A stretch of 64,000 nucleotides of DNA, taken from the NCBI RefSeq assembly GCF_012641275.1, contig NZ_JABAIA010000001.1:2418001-2482000 (forward strand), written 5' to 3'. The stretch is from Chitinophaga varians (GTDB lineage Bacteria > Bacteroidota > Bacteroidia > Chitinophagales > Chitinophagaceae). The first letter of the stretch is position 1. Every line of letters begins with the position of its first letter. This document shows, piece by piece, positions 36,801 to 43,378 of the stretch. The position numbers were made by a program, and so were the translations under genes. Below the pieces are notes generated by a model, which was not told the origin of the DNA, did no database searches, and saw nothing but the letters and a program-made list of their open reading frames with translations.

Positions 36801-37016
36801 AACGAGTGTTGTACCACTGGCCACATTATTTAGCTTGTAAGTACCGTCACCGGACGTAAAAACCCCTTTGGTAGTACCCTTTATTACGACTGTAACGCCG
36901 GGAAGAGCAGAACCATCTTTTGCATCCGTAACCTTTCCGCTAATCGTTCGTGTCTGGGCTACTGCGCTGAGAACGCTGCTGCACACGAACAGCCATAGTA
37001 GTAGCTCTTTTTTCAT
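33849..37016 (-). CDS. SusC/RagA TonB-linked outer-membrane transporter, locus B
   Basis: A 1055-residue transporter with signal peptide ending SAVAQ, a carboxypeptidase-regulatory domain (ISGKVTDAKDGSALPGVTVVIKG), TonB box EVVVTAVG, plug with VAGVDIRTSQGTPGAATRINIRG and ALYGSRASNGAIIITTKSG, and a barrel ending FGVNVKVTF. No STN domain. The N-terminal 130 residues are clearly closer to locus A SusC than to locus C SusC, suggesting that A and B are related by duplication or shared descent. The ATG at 37016 is used rather than the TTG two codons upstream. Confidence 0.95.
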   Translation of the reverse strand: MKKELLLWLFVCSSVLSAVAQTRTISGKVTDAKDGSALPGVTVVIKGTTKGVFTSGDGTYKLNNVASGTTLVFSFVGYLTKEVPVGPGNEVDVALEADKKQLGEVVVTAVGLKRNETSLGYSVSTVKPDQLVQKSEPDMLKGLQGKVAGVDIRTSQGTPGAATRINIRGNTSFFGNNEPLIVVDGIPYNNDQVTTSSQTSGGGAYSSGLSSLDPNDIASMTVLKGAAAAALYGSRASNGAIIITTKSGSANTGKRKTEVTYSSSLSMERVANLPKYQNEYGPGASFNYQNANGSWGPRFGTLDSIPVWPDYLKAFPDLFPASGNMAYRAVPNNVKDLFRTGWITENSVGVNGGNDKSALSATASYLSQDGYVPHSYFNRGNMSIGGVTRLTNGLTVNANFSYSTSNQGGSIFGENQVPGAASSFARNLFLGRNWNIAGLPFENAAGKPVSTNSAQYDNPLWAFAHNTITTATDRYVAGLKLNYEVLPWFNLSYQFGVNQNNFLRKEVTDIGSRGAEGNGQIIQQNYRFTELESNLIGTFTPKLKNEDFGLKILVGHNVNQRTTKSQINTGKTIVVPGVYSLLNTKTVIPTEDIFMQRRLWGIFGEVDLDYKKWLFLTLTGRNDWSSTLPSSNRSYFYPSVAASFVFTDALKMESKVLTFGKLRASWAKVGRDADPYQLFNIFRVNPAFLGQSGVMQDPSAGNPNLKPEFTQDFEVGTNLEFFERRITLDFAWYTRLSTNQIAPLSLPPSSGYGQVIDNYGKLTNKGIEVDLNVVPVRNENLTWSIHGIFTRNRSVVKELKPGVTRLLLAGVLDEISPFLEAGKPYGYLRGSANVRDKDGSLLIDPSNGYLIRSPEQRMVGDPNPDFKAGLGTTLNYKGFFLNALFDLTRGGDIYSVTVSSLLGRGVTKDNGVEQRENVYVIPGYYGDVNTGTPLLDDKGNRIPNHTAISRFEMFFGETFAINSATEWNVYDATVYTFRELTLGYDFPKKWFSKTPIGALTLTLTGRNLWYYAPGFPKYTRFNPEVGSFGSTNVQGIELSGAPTTRRFGVNVKVTF

Positions 37017-37078
37017 AAGCAATTTTGGTTTTGATTGACTAAATAGAAGTTAACTCAGTTAAATTACGACAAAAAAAG

Positions 37079-37114
37079 CTGATATATTATCAGGATTGGT
37101 TAAAATAATATCAG
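37079..37114. promoter_or_regulatory. cluster of CTGATA/TATCAG half-sites upstream of susC B
   Basis: The perfect dyad CTGATA-TAT-TATCAG spans 37079-37093. A further TATCAG follows at 37109-37114, exactly 21 bp (two helical turns) after the second half of the dyad. It is a candidate regulator-binding site close to the susC B start. Confidence 0.4.
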
Positions 37115-37330
37115 ACAGATTCAGATATTTTGCTATATAGATAGATATAAATATTCGTTAAATAACATCTAGATAACAGGAAGACATTTGGAAATGTTGA
37201 GAAAAATACGCCCTGAGAAATACATTTTTTTTATGCGAATAAGAAGAAATCTGCATAAAAGAATTTTTTTACAGATGGGGAGGATATCGACAATAAGGTT
37301 GTCAGGATGCCAAACATGGTTTTAAATAAA

Positions 37331-37356
37331 AAAGGGGCGCCAGATGGCGCCCCTTT
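37331..37356 (-). terminator. terminator of susCD locus C
   Basis: Arms AAAGGGGCGCC (37331-37341) and GGCGCCCCTTT (37346-37356) around AGAT, followed on the minus strand by a run of T residues. It lies 20 bp after the susD C stop. Confidence 0.92.
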
Positions 37357-37375
37357 ATACAGTAAGTACTGTGAA

Positions 37376-38821
37376 TTATTTGTTGTAACCCGGATTCTGT
37401 ACGATGTTCGGGTTAGCGTCGATTTCCGTCTGTGGAATTGGAAATGCCACATATTGACTAGTCGGCAGGATCTCACTTTGACGTAATGCATCTGCGTCGG
37501 CAATAGAGCGTTTACCCATGAACCTGAACAGATCGGTAGCACCAAAGCCTTCACCTACCAGTTCCAGTCTGCGCTGTTTGATCAGCTCTGCTCTCACGCT
37601 GTTGAAGTCAGAAGCAGTAAACGCTGATAATCCACGGTGCTGACGCAGGTTGCTGATGTCGTTGGCAGCGAGTTGCAGGTTGCCCTGACGCATATACGCT
37701 TCCGCACGATTCAGTAACACCTCACTCACTCTTAACACTTTCACATTGGACATGCCAGTCAAACCAAGACCGTTACCAATCCACTTCATCATGTAGTTGT
37801 TGCCTGAGAATGTTTTCACTATCGTGTTGCGGTAGTCGGCAGCCTCCAGCAGGGACATAAAGTTCTGATTCAGGCGCACGTCTCCATAACCGCTGGTGGA
37901 TGTACCATCATTGGGCAGGTAGATATTACCAAAGTTATCAGCGCCTCTGTTTTCCGGTGTCAGGAAACGCAGGGAGAAGATATCCTCTGAAGTAGGATTA
38001 TTGGTGGTATAATTTGCCAGATAATTGGCGTCGCTCCACAGCGGGAAAGCATTAATGAGCGGTGTTGCTTCATCAATTACAGCCTGCCAGTTAGGATCAG
38101 TGGCATTAGATGTATCACCGACATAGAGGTAAGCACGTGTCAGCAATGCGCTGGCAGCAGCTTTAGAGCCACGGAAAACTTTTTCAGTTTTGGTAGCTGC
38201 ATCAGGCGCCAGGTTTTTTGCCGCTTTCAGATCGCTGATGATAGCATCGTACGTTTCTTTCAGCGTAGCACGGGAAGGCTTGGAAGTAGCCGGATTGTCT
38301 ACCGCCTTTATGGCCAGCGGCACACCTGTATTGGCTTTCGTCGCATCATTCTTCATTTGGGAATAAGGACGGGTATATCTTCTCGCCAGGTCAAAGTGCG
38401 CCAGTGCACGCATAAAATATGCTTCACCTTTGTACTCTTTCGTGGTAGCTGTTTCTGGCAGCTTATCGATGATCACGCTCGCCTGGTTGGCCACGCGATA
38501 AGCGTTCAGCCAGGTTTTGCTTTGGGAAGCAGTAAGCGGTGTGAAGATATACTGAAACTCGTAAAGGAAACGGTTGGAGTTAGCGGCAGTGATCTTCATA
38601 TCGTTGCCGGTAACATCAGTTACCACGTTGAAATCACGACCATAATATTCCAGCTCCTGGGCACGCTCATACAGGCCGTTGGCCAGAATACGGGCATTTG
38701 CTTCGGTGACTGCTGATTCATTATCCAACGCATTGGAAGGTGCGATGTCCAGCTTGGAGTTACATGCGGAAAACGCAGTAGCGGCCGTCAGCGCGAGTAT
38801 AGAAAGTTTTGGATATTTCAT
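37376..38821 (-). CDS. SusD/RagB-like outer-membrane lipoprotein, locus C
   Basis: A 481-residue classical RagB/SusD lipoprotein, a different branch from loci A and B. Signal MKYPKLSILALTAATAF with lipobox FSAC, then LDIAPSNALDNESAVTEANA. The helical repeats include AYFMRALAHFDLARRYTRPY and RAEAYMRQGNLQLAANDISNLRQHRG, and the end ELIKQRRLELVGEGFGATDLFRFMGKRS followed by ILPTSQYVAFPIPQTEIDANPN is diagnostic. It follows susC C by 36 bp and precedes a strong terminator. Substrate unknown. Confidence 0.94.
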   Translation of the reverse strand: MKYPKLSILALTAATAFSACNSKLDIAPSNALDNESAVTEANARILANGLYERAQELEYYGRDFNVVTDVTGNDMKITAANSNRFLYEFQYIFTPLTASQSKTWLNAYRVANQASVIIDKLPETATTKEYKGEAYFMRALAHFDLARRYTRPYSQMKNDATKANTGVPLAIKAVDNPATSKPSRATLKETYDAIISDLKAAKNLAPDAATKTEKVFRGSKAAASALLTRAYLYVGDTSNATDPNWQAVIDEATPLINAFPLWSDANYLANYTTNNPTSEDIFSLRFLTPENRGADNFGNIYLPNDGTSTSGYGDVRLNQNFMSLLEAADYRNTIVKTFSGNNYMMKWIGNGLGLTGMSNVKVLRVSEVLLNRAEAYMRQGNLQLAANDISNLRQHRGLSAFTASDFNSVRAELIKQRRLELVGEGFGATDLFRFMGKRSIADADALRQSEILPTSQYVAFPIPQTEIDANPNIVQNPGYNK

Positions 38822-38857
38822 AATTTAACCAAGGTTTTTGTTAATCAACTTCTTCAA

Positions 38858-41800
38858 TTACAATCCTACACTGATACCAAATGTGAACACGCGGGAAGTA
38901 GGATAACGATAGAAATCAACACCTGCGTTGGTAGTAGCAACGGAGGCAGTGCTGGTTGGAGGCAGCGGGTTAGTGTTGATATCCGGGTCCCATCCTTTGT
39001 AGCTGGTCAGGGTGTACAGATTCTCAGCCTGTGCATAAACACGCAGAGACTGCAGTTTCATGTTACCCAACAGACGTTTGGGCAGTGTATAACCCAGGGT
39101 GAGGTTTCTGATTCTGGCGTAAGAAACATCTTCCAGATAACGGGAAGAAATCTGATTACCAGTGATGCTACCGAAAACTACTTTTGGTCTGTCGGAGATA
39201 TCACCAGGCTTTTGCCAGTGGTCCAATGCGTCTTTTGCCTGGTTACGGGTGTTGGAACCGTCACTCTCCAGGTTGGCGCGGTTGGAGTTGTAGGCTTTGT
39301 TGCCAGCGCTGAAAGTGATCAGCATAGACAGGTCAAATTCCTTGTAGTTGATTTTGTTGGTCCAGCCGCCAGTGATTTTAGGCAGTGCTTGACCTACAAA
39401 CTGTCTGTTGTTCTGTGCTTCTGTGTAGCTGGTGGTAGGTTTACCGTCGTTGCCAACCCACAGTGGGCTGCCAGTTTGCGGATCTACACCGTACCATACC
39501 GGCATGTACCAGGAACCGAAGGGTCTGCCCACTTCAATACGTTGTCTGGAACCGGCAGGGATAGCCTGCTGGCCACCCAGGTTCAATACTTTGTTACGCA
39601 GGGTAGCGAAGTTCACGTCGGAAGTCCAGGTAAAGTTTTTAGTAGCTACCGGAACACCACCGATAGTTATTTCAAAGCCCTGGTTCATCATTTTACCAAC
39701 GTTCATGTTGATCGCTTCAAAACCAGTGGTCATGGACAGCGGCAGTTCCATCAGCAGGGCAGAGGAACGTTTGTCATAAAAACCAATGCTACCGTATAAA
39801 CGACGATTCAGCACGCTGAAATCCAGTCCGATGTCGAACAGGTTTTGTTTTTCCCAGCTCAGGTTAGGATTACCAGGCTGGTTGGCGAATGCAGCTGTTT
39901 CACCCAGGTAAGCACCGGAAAGGCTGTACAGGCCGCGGAAAGGGAAGTCAGAGTATTTACCCAGCCCTTCTGCGTTACCCATGATACCATAGCTGGAGCG
40001 CAGTTTCAGATCGTTCAGCCAGGAGATGTTTTTGGCAAACTCTTCTTCCGTAATACGCCATGCAGCGCCTACAGAGTAGAAGTTACCGTAGCGGGCATTT
40101 TTAGGGAAACGGGAAGAACCGTCTCTTCTGTAGCTGGCGCTCAGGAAGTATTTGGATTTATAGTCGTAGTCAGCTTTGCCGATCAGGCCCTGGAAAGCAT
40201 AACCGCTTTCGCTACCGGCACCATCAAACAGGTTAGCACCTACGTCAGGCACCTGCAACTGATTACCAGGGAAACCATTCTTTGCATACAGGAAATAACT
40301 GCGGTTCTGGTAAGAATATTCATTACCGGCCAACAGGCGGAAGTTATGATCTTTGTTGATGCTGAAGTTGTAAGTCAGCAACTGTTGTGCAGTATACAGA
40401 CCAATGCTGGTGCTGCCGTTGTACAGATAACCGCCATAGTTGCGGCCATCGTAGGAGTTCGGCGCAGTCCATTGTTTCTCACGGATGTTGGTGAGTTCAG
40501 CATTACCCTTTACCACAAAGCGCAGACCTTCAATGATGTTGTAACCCAGGGCTGCGTTGAAGATCGTTTGTGTATTGTTGTTCTTGCGGTAGTTGTTGGC
40601 AACAGTGTGCAGGAAGTTACCACCCTGCAGGGTTGGACGCCATGCATCAGGAATGTCGGCAACACCGGACCAGGTAGGAGAACCAGGCTGTCCGCCTACA
40701 TAACCGATATAAGGATTACCGTTCTCGTCTTTCGCAGGGATCCAGGGAACCTGTGTGATGGCGCCCATCAGCGGAGAAGAGTAGGAGTTACCTGGACCGG
40801 CGCTGTTCTGATCGGTATAGGAACCGCTCATTTTCACGCTCAGATCAAATTTATCGTTGAACTTGTGATCTACGTTCAGGCGACCGGAATAGCGGCTAAA
40901 GTTGCTGCCAATCAGGATACCGTCTTGTTTGAAGTAATCGCCGGAAGCGTAGAAGGTGGTTTTTTCATTACCGCCGCTGGCGTTGATGCCGTAGGACTGG
41001 GTCTTGCCTGTACGGAAAGCCAGGTCCATCCAGTCTGTGTTATAATCAGCCAGGTGATCAGGACGGAATTTTTTAATGTCAGCATCAGAGTATTTTCTGG
41101 TGCCATCTGCATTTAAAACGTTGGCCAGTCCATCGCGCTGATATTGCAGCAGCTCGGTGGCGTTCATCATCGGGATGCTTTTGGCCAGGTTCTGGAAACC
41201 AAATTTACCATTGAAATTGATTCTGCTCTGGCCTTTTTTACCGGTTTTGGTAGTAATAACCACCACACCGTTGGAACCACGGGAACCGTAGAGCGCTGTT
41301 GCAGACGCGTCTTTCAGAATGGTAATGTTTTCAATGTCGGCAGGGTTCAGGCTGGAAAGGATGTCCTGGGAAGGTGTGTTCTGCGTGAAATCACCAGAGG
41401 ACATGATAATACCGTCCAGTACATACAGTGGGCTGTTGCTGGCGGACACAGAACCAATACCACGTACCCTTACCTCAGTTTTAGAGCCGGGCTGGCCGGA
41501 GTTGGTGGACACGGAAATACCGGGAGCATTACCCTGCAGCATCTGGTTTACATCAGGCAGGGAAATGTTGTTCACCTTTGCACCGGTAATGGTAGATGCG
41601 GCAATAGTGGAGTTAACTTTTTTCTCCAGGGTATAACCGGTTACTACCACCTCGTCCAGGCTCTTGGAGTCTGTAGAGAGGGCGATTTTGAGTGTGGTGG
41701 CATTTCCAACAGGCACTTGCTTGCTTTCAAAGCCGATAAATGATACTACTAATACATCGTTTGCAGATACCTGCAGGCTGAATGAGCCGTCTGGAGTGGT

Positions 41801-41959
41801 GGCTGTACCTCTGGTGGTACCTTTTACCTGGATGGTTGCGCCAGGTATAGGAGATCCGTCTTTCCCGTCGGTAACTTTCCCCGTTAGGTTGCGACTTTGC
41901 GCAAAAGCCTGACCGACCACGCAGAGCACGGCCAGGAGGAGAAATAATACTTTCCTCAT
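38858..41959 (-). CDS. SusC/RagA TonB-linked outer-membrane transporter, locus C
   Basis: A 1033-residue transporter: signal peptide ending QAFAQ, carboxypeptidase-regulatory domain (LTGKVTDGKDGSPIPGATIQVKG), TonB box EVVVTGY, plug with GNAPGISVSTNSGQPGSKTEVRVRG and ALYGSRGSNGVVVITTKTG, and a barrel ending FTFGISVGL. No STN domain. The C-terminal half has the common GWDPDINTNPLP block before the last strands. The ATG at 41959 is preferred to the TTG two codons upstream. Together with its SusD it forms a two-gene transcription unit whose 469-bp upstream region contains large dyads. Confidence 0.95.
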   Translation of the reverse strand: MRKVLFLLLAVLCVVGQAFAQSRNLTGKVTDGKDGSPIPGATIQVKGTTRGTATTPDGSFSLQVSANDVLVVSFIGFESKQVPVGNATTLKIALSTDSKSLDEVVVTGYTLEKKVNSTIAASTITGAKVNNISLPDVNQMLQGNAPGISVSTNSGQPGSKTEVRVRGIGSVSASNSPLYVLDGIIMSSGDFTQNTPSQDILSSLNPADIENITILKDASATALYGSRGSNGVVVITTKTGKKGQSRINFNGKFGFQNLAKSIPMMNATELLQYQRDGLANVLNADGTRKYSDADIKKFRPDHLADYNTDWMDLAFRTGKTQSYGINASGGNEKTTFYASGDYFKQDGILIGSNFSRYSGRLNVDHKFNDKFDLSVKMSGSYTDQNSAGPGNSYSSPLMGAITQVPWIPAKDENGNPYIGYVGGQPGSPTWSGVADIPDAWRPTLQGGNFLHTVANNYRKNNNTQTIFNAALGYNIIEGLRFVVKGNAELTNIREKQWTAPNSYDGRNYGGYLYNGSTSIGLYTAQQLLTYNFSINKDHNFRLLAGNEYSYQNRSYFLYAKNGFPGNQLQVPDVGANLFDGAGSESGYAFQGLIGKADYDYKSKYFLSASYRRDGSSRFPKNARYGNFYSVGAAWRITEEEFAKNISWLNDLKLRSSYGIMGNAEGLGKYSDFPFRGLYSLSGAYLGETAAFANQPGNPNLSWEKQNLFDIGLDFSVLNRRLYGSIGFYDKRSSALLMELPLSMTTGFEAINMNVGKMMNQGFEITIGGVPVATKNFTWTSDVNFATLRNKVLNLGGQQAIPAGSRQRIEVGRPFGSWYMPVWYGVDPQTGSPLWVGNDGKPTTSYTEAQNNRQFVGQALPKITGGWTNKINYKEFDLSMLITFSAGNKAYNSNRANLESDGSNTRNQAKDALDHWQKPGDISDRPKVVFGSITGNQISSRYLEDVSYARIRNLTLGYTLPKRLLGNMKLQSLRVYAQAENLYTLTSYKGWDPDINTNPLPPTSTASVATTNAGVDFYRYPTSRVFTFGISVGL

Positions 41960-42122
41960 AAGCATGATTTTGTTCCTAGTTTTTAACCTTCAATAAATAC
42001 TAATCTATATCGAGACCTTTAGTCTCAATTTCCTTTGGTTTCCTTGTCGTAAATAAAAGTTGATGTAATTGTGGAGAACTAAAGCCGGCAGGTACAATAC
42101 AGTATTATAATCGCAAAAACCG

Positions 42123-42168
42123 ACTACTTCTATTACGATTTATTCAATAAATCGCTTTAAGAAGTAGT
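42123..42168. promoter_or_regulatory. nested inverted repeat upstream of susC C
   Basis: An outer pair ACTACTTC (42123-42130) and GAAGTAGT (42161-42168) encloses a 19-bp perfect dyad, CGATTTATT-C-AATAAATCG (42136-42154). The inner dyad has only a 1-base centre, so it suits a protein-binding DNA site better than an RNA hairpin. It ends about 165 bp upstream of the susC C start. Confidence 0.5.
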
Positions 42169-42396
42169 TAACTTCTTTCCCATAAGCAGTTTCCTTAACA
42201 AATTTTCAACCAGCTGTAAATATAGTTTTTATTAACAAAAAATTAAGCTGGAAAAATTGGCTATAACATTCAGATAACATCTTTTTAACAAAGTGTTAAC
42301 TTATTAATTTTTTAATAAATTTATATATATGTGAAAATAAACAAGCGGCAAGAGTACCACCTGCACTCATCATCAAAATCTAAATCGAAATAAATG

Positions 42397-42420
42397 TTGT
42401 CCCACCGGTTGGTGGGACAA
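42397..42420 (-). terminator. terminator hairpin after the transposase-like gene
   Basis: Arms TTGTCCCACC (42397-42406) and GGTGGGACAA (42411-42420) around GGTT, 8 bp after the stop at 42429. The sequence after the stem on the minus strand is A/T-rich. Confidence 0.7.
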
Positions 42421-42428
42421 ATAAGTTA

Positions 42429-43133
42429 TCAGGAAAGGGTGAGCGGGTAGTTTTTTAACAACTCCAGCAACACGCTGTACAGGTCCTCATTACGATGATT
42501 AAACCTGTACTCACATTCTTTCAGATGCAAATAAGCCGTATTACGGTTCAATCCCTTGAACTTGGCCAGGCGATGCTTGGTAAGTCCCCAGAATGCATCT
42601 ACTTCGTCCATTAACGGTCCGCCGTTAACGGTGTCTGTCGTTGAACTACCCAGTCGGTACAAACGGTACTGGCCCAGGTCCACCACCCCGTTAAACCGAC
42701 GCAAACGCTCCGTCGTATCCAGTGTTTCCAACACGGAACGGCCGCGGGTGGCGGCGTGGATCATAGGTCTGCTTACATCAGGTAAAATTTCGGTGTGCAA
42801 CCGGTCAGCAATTCTGCAGATACCAAAAATGACCGGCTTTACGATGCGGTCAACTTCCGGTTTGACAGCCACCAGCGTATCGCCGTCGTGGTCTGTCTGG
42901 GTTTCAACCAGCCGGTTGTCGTAGGCTACGACCGGAACCGGCGCTGGATGCTGCGCCTCACAAAAACGGGCTATCTGGTTTCTAAGCTTTTTCAGGTAAC
43001 TGTTGATCGTTACTCTGCTTACTCCGCTGATATCCGCGATCTGCGTCGCAGTGAGATCGTCGGCGAACAGCCGCAGGATCTCCTTAAACTTGCGCTCAGA
43101 TAAGTGAGCACCTTTTAAGTACTTGTTTTTCAT
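42429..43133 (-). CDS. diverged IS1595-type transposase-like protein
   Basis: A 234-residue protein with an N-terminal helix-turn-helix (residues 12-55, LTATQIADISGVSRVTINSYLKKL) and a C-terminal half that follows IS1595/ISXO2 transposases: KPVIFGICRIADRLHTEILPDVSR, then DAFWGLTKHRLAKFKGL and YLHLKECEYRFNHRNEDLY. The usual N-terminal zinc ribbon is absent and the first catalytic block (DES/DET with a GKRGRG-like loop) is not recognisable; Asp139 may match the second catalytic Asp. No terminal inverted repeats or target duplications are visible. It may be a degenerate or domesticated transposase, possibly kept for DNA binding. Confidence 0.75.
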   Translation of the reverse strand: MKNKYLKGAHLSERKFKEILRLFADDLTATQIADISGVSRVTINSYLKKLRNQIARFCEAQHPAPVPVVAYDNRLVETQTDHDGDTLVAVKPEVDRIVKPVIFGICRIADRLHTEILPDVSRPMIHAATRGRSVLETLDTTERLRRFNGVVDLGQYRLYRLGSSTTDTVNGGPLMDEVDAFWGLTKHRLAKFKGLNRNTAYLHLKECEYRFNHRNEDLYSVLLELLKNYPLTLS

Positions 43134-43307
43134 GAACTAGTGGTTAGAATGGCATTATAAACCTCTTATTTTTTATCCGGTATAAACACAGCTTTTATAC
43201 AAGCGGTGATAAGGGTATTTGAATGCTGCCCACTAGATTATTTTAAGGCCTTTTTTTGTCCATTTTAGCTAAAAAAAATAATTTGTTTAGCATAGTGCAT
43301 AAAAAGC

Positions 43308-43361
43308 GCAAAGCAGCAAGGGCGCCGCTTTTAAAATACTTCGGCATCCTTGCTGCTTTGC
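43308..43361 (-). terminator. terminator of the MMPL gene with GCAAAGCAGCAA motif
   Basis: Arms GCAAAGCAGCAAGG (43308-43321) and CCTTGCTGCTTTGC (43348-43361) pair perfectly; on the minus strand a T tract follows. The arm core is identical to that of the terminator at 3915-3962. Confidence 0.8.
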
Positions 43362-43378
43362 ACTTTCCTATTTAAAGT

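Larger units (their letters stand above)
37017..37375. other. 359-bp region upstream of susC B
   Basis: A very A/T-rich, gene-free stretch. It contains the locus C terminator (37331-37356) and, 60-100 bp before susC B, a cluster of TATCAG half-sites. No consensus -7 box is visible on the minus strand. Confidence 0.5.
41960..42428. other. 469-bp region upstream of susC C
   Basis: A gene-free A/T-rich region. From right to left it has the terminator hairpin of the transposase-like gene (42397-42420), A/T-rich sequence, the nested dyad 42123-42168, and a small dyad GAGAC-CTTTA-GTCTC at 42012-42026. No TAnnTTTG box was found on the minus strand. Confidence 0.5.

Noticed and set aside
26173..41959. 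A complete polysaccharide utilisation locus
   Set aside because: There are transporter and lipoprotein genes but no carbohydrate-active enzyme or regulator, so a polysaccharide role is not supported.
43138..43235. CTAGTGG/CCACTAG inverted repeat as an IS terminal repeat
   Set aside because: It is only 7 bp, both copies are on the same side of the transposase-like gene, and no partner exists on the other side.
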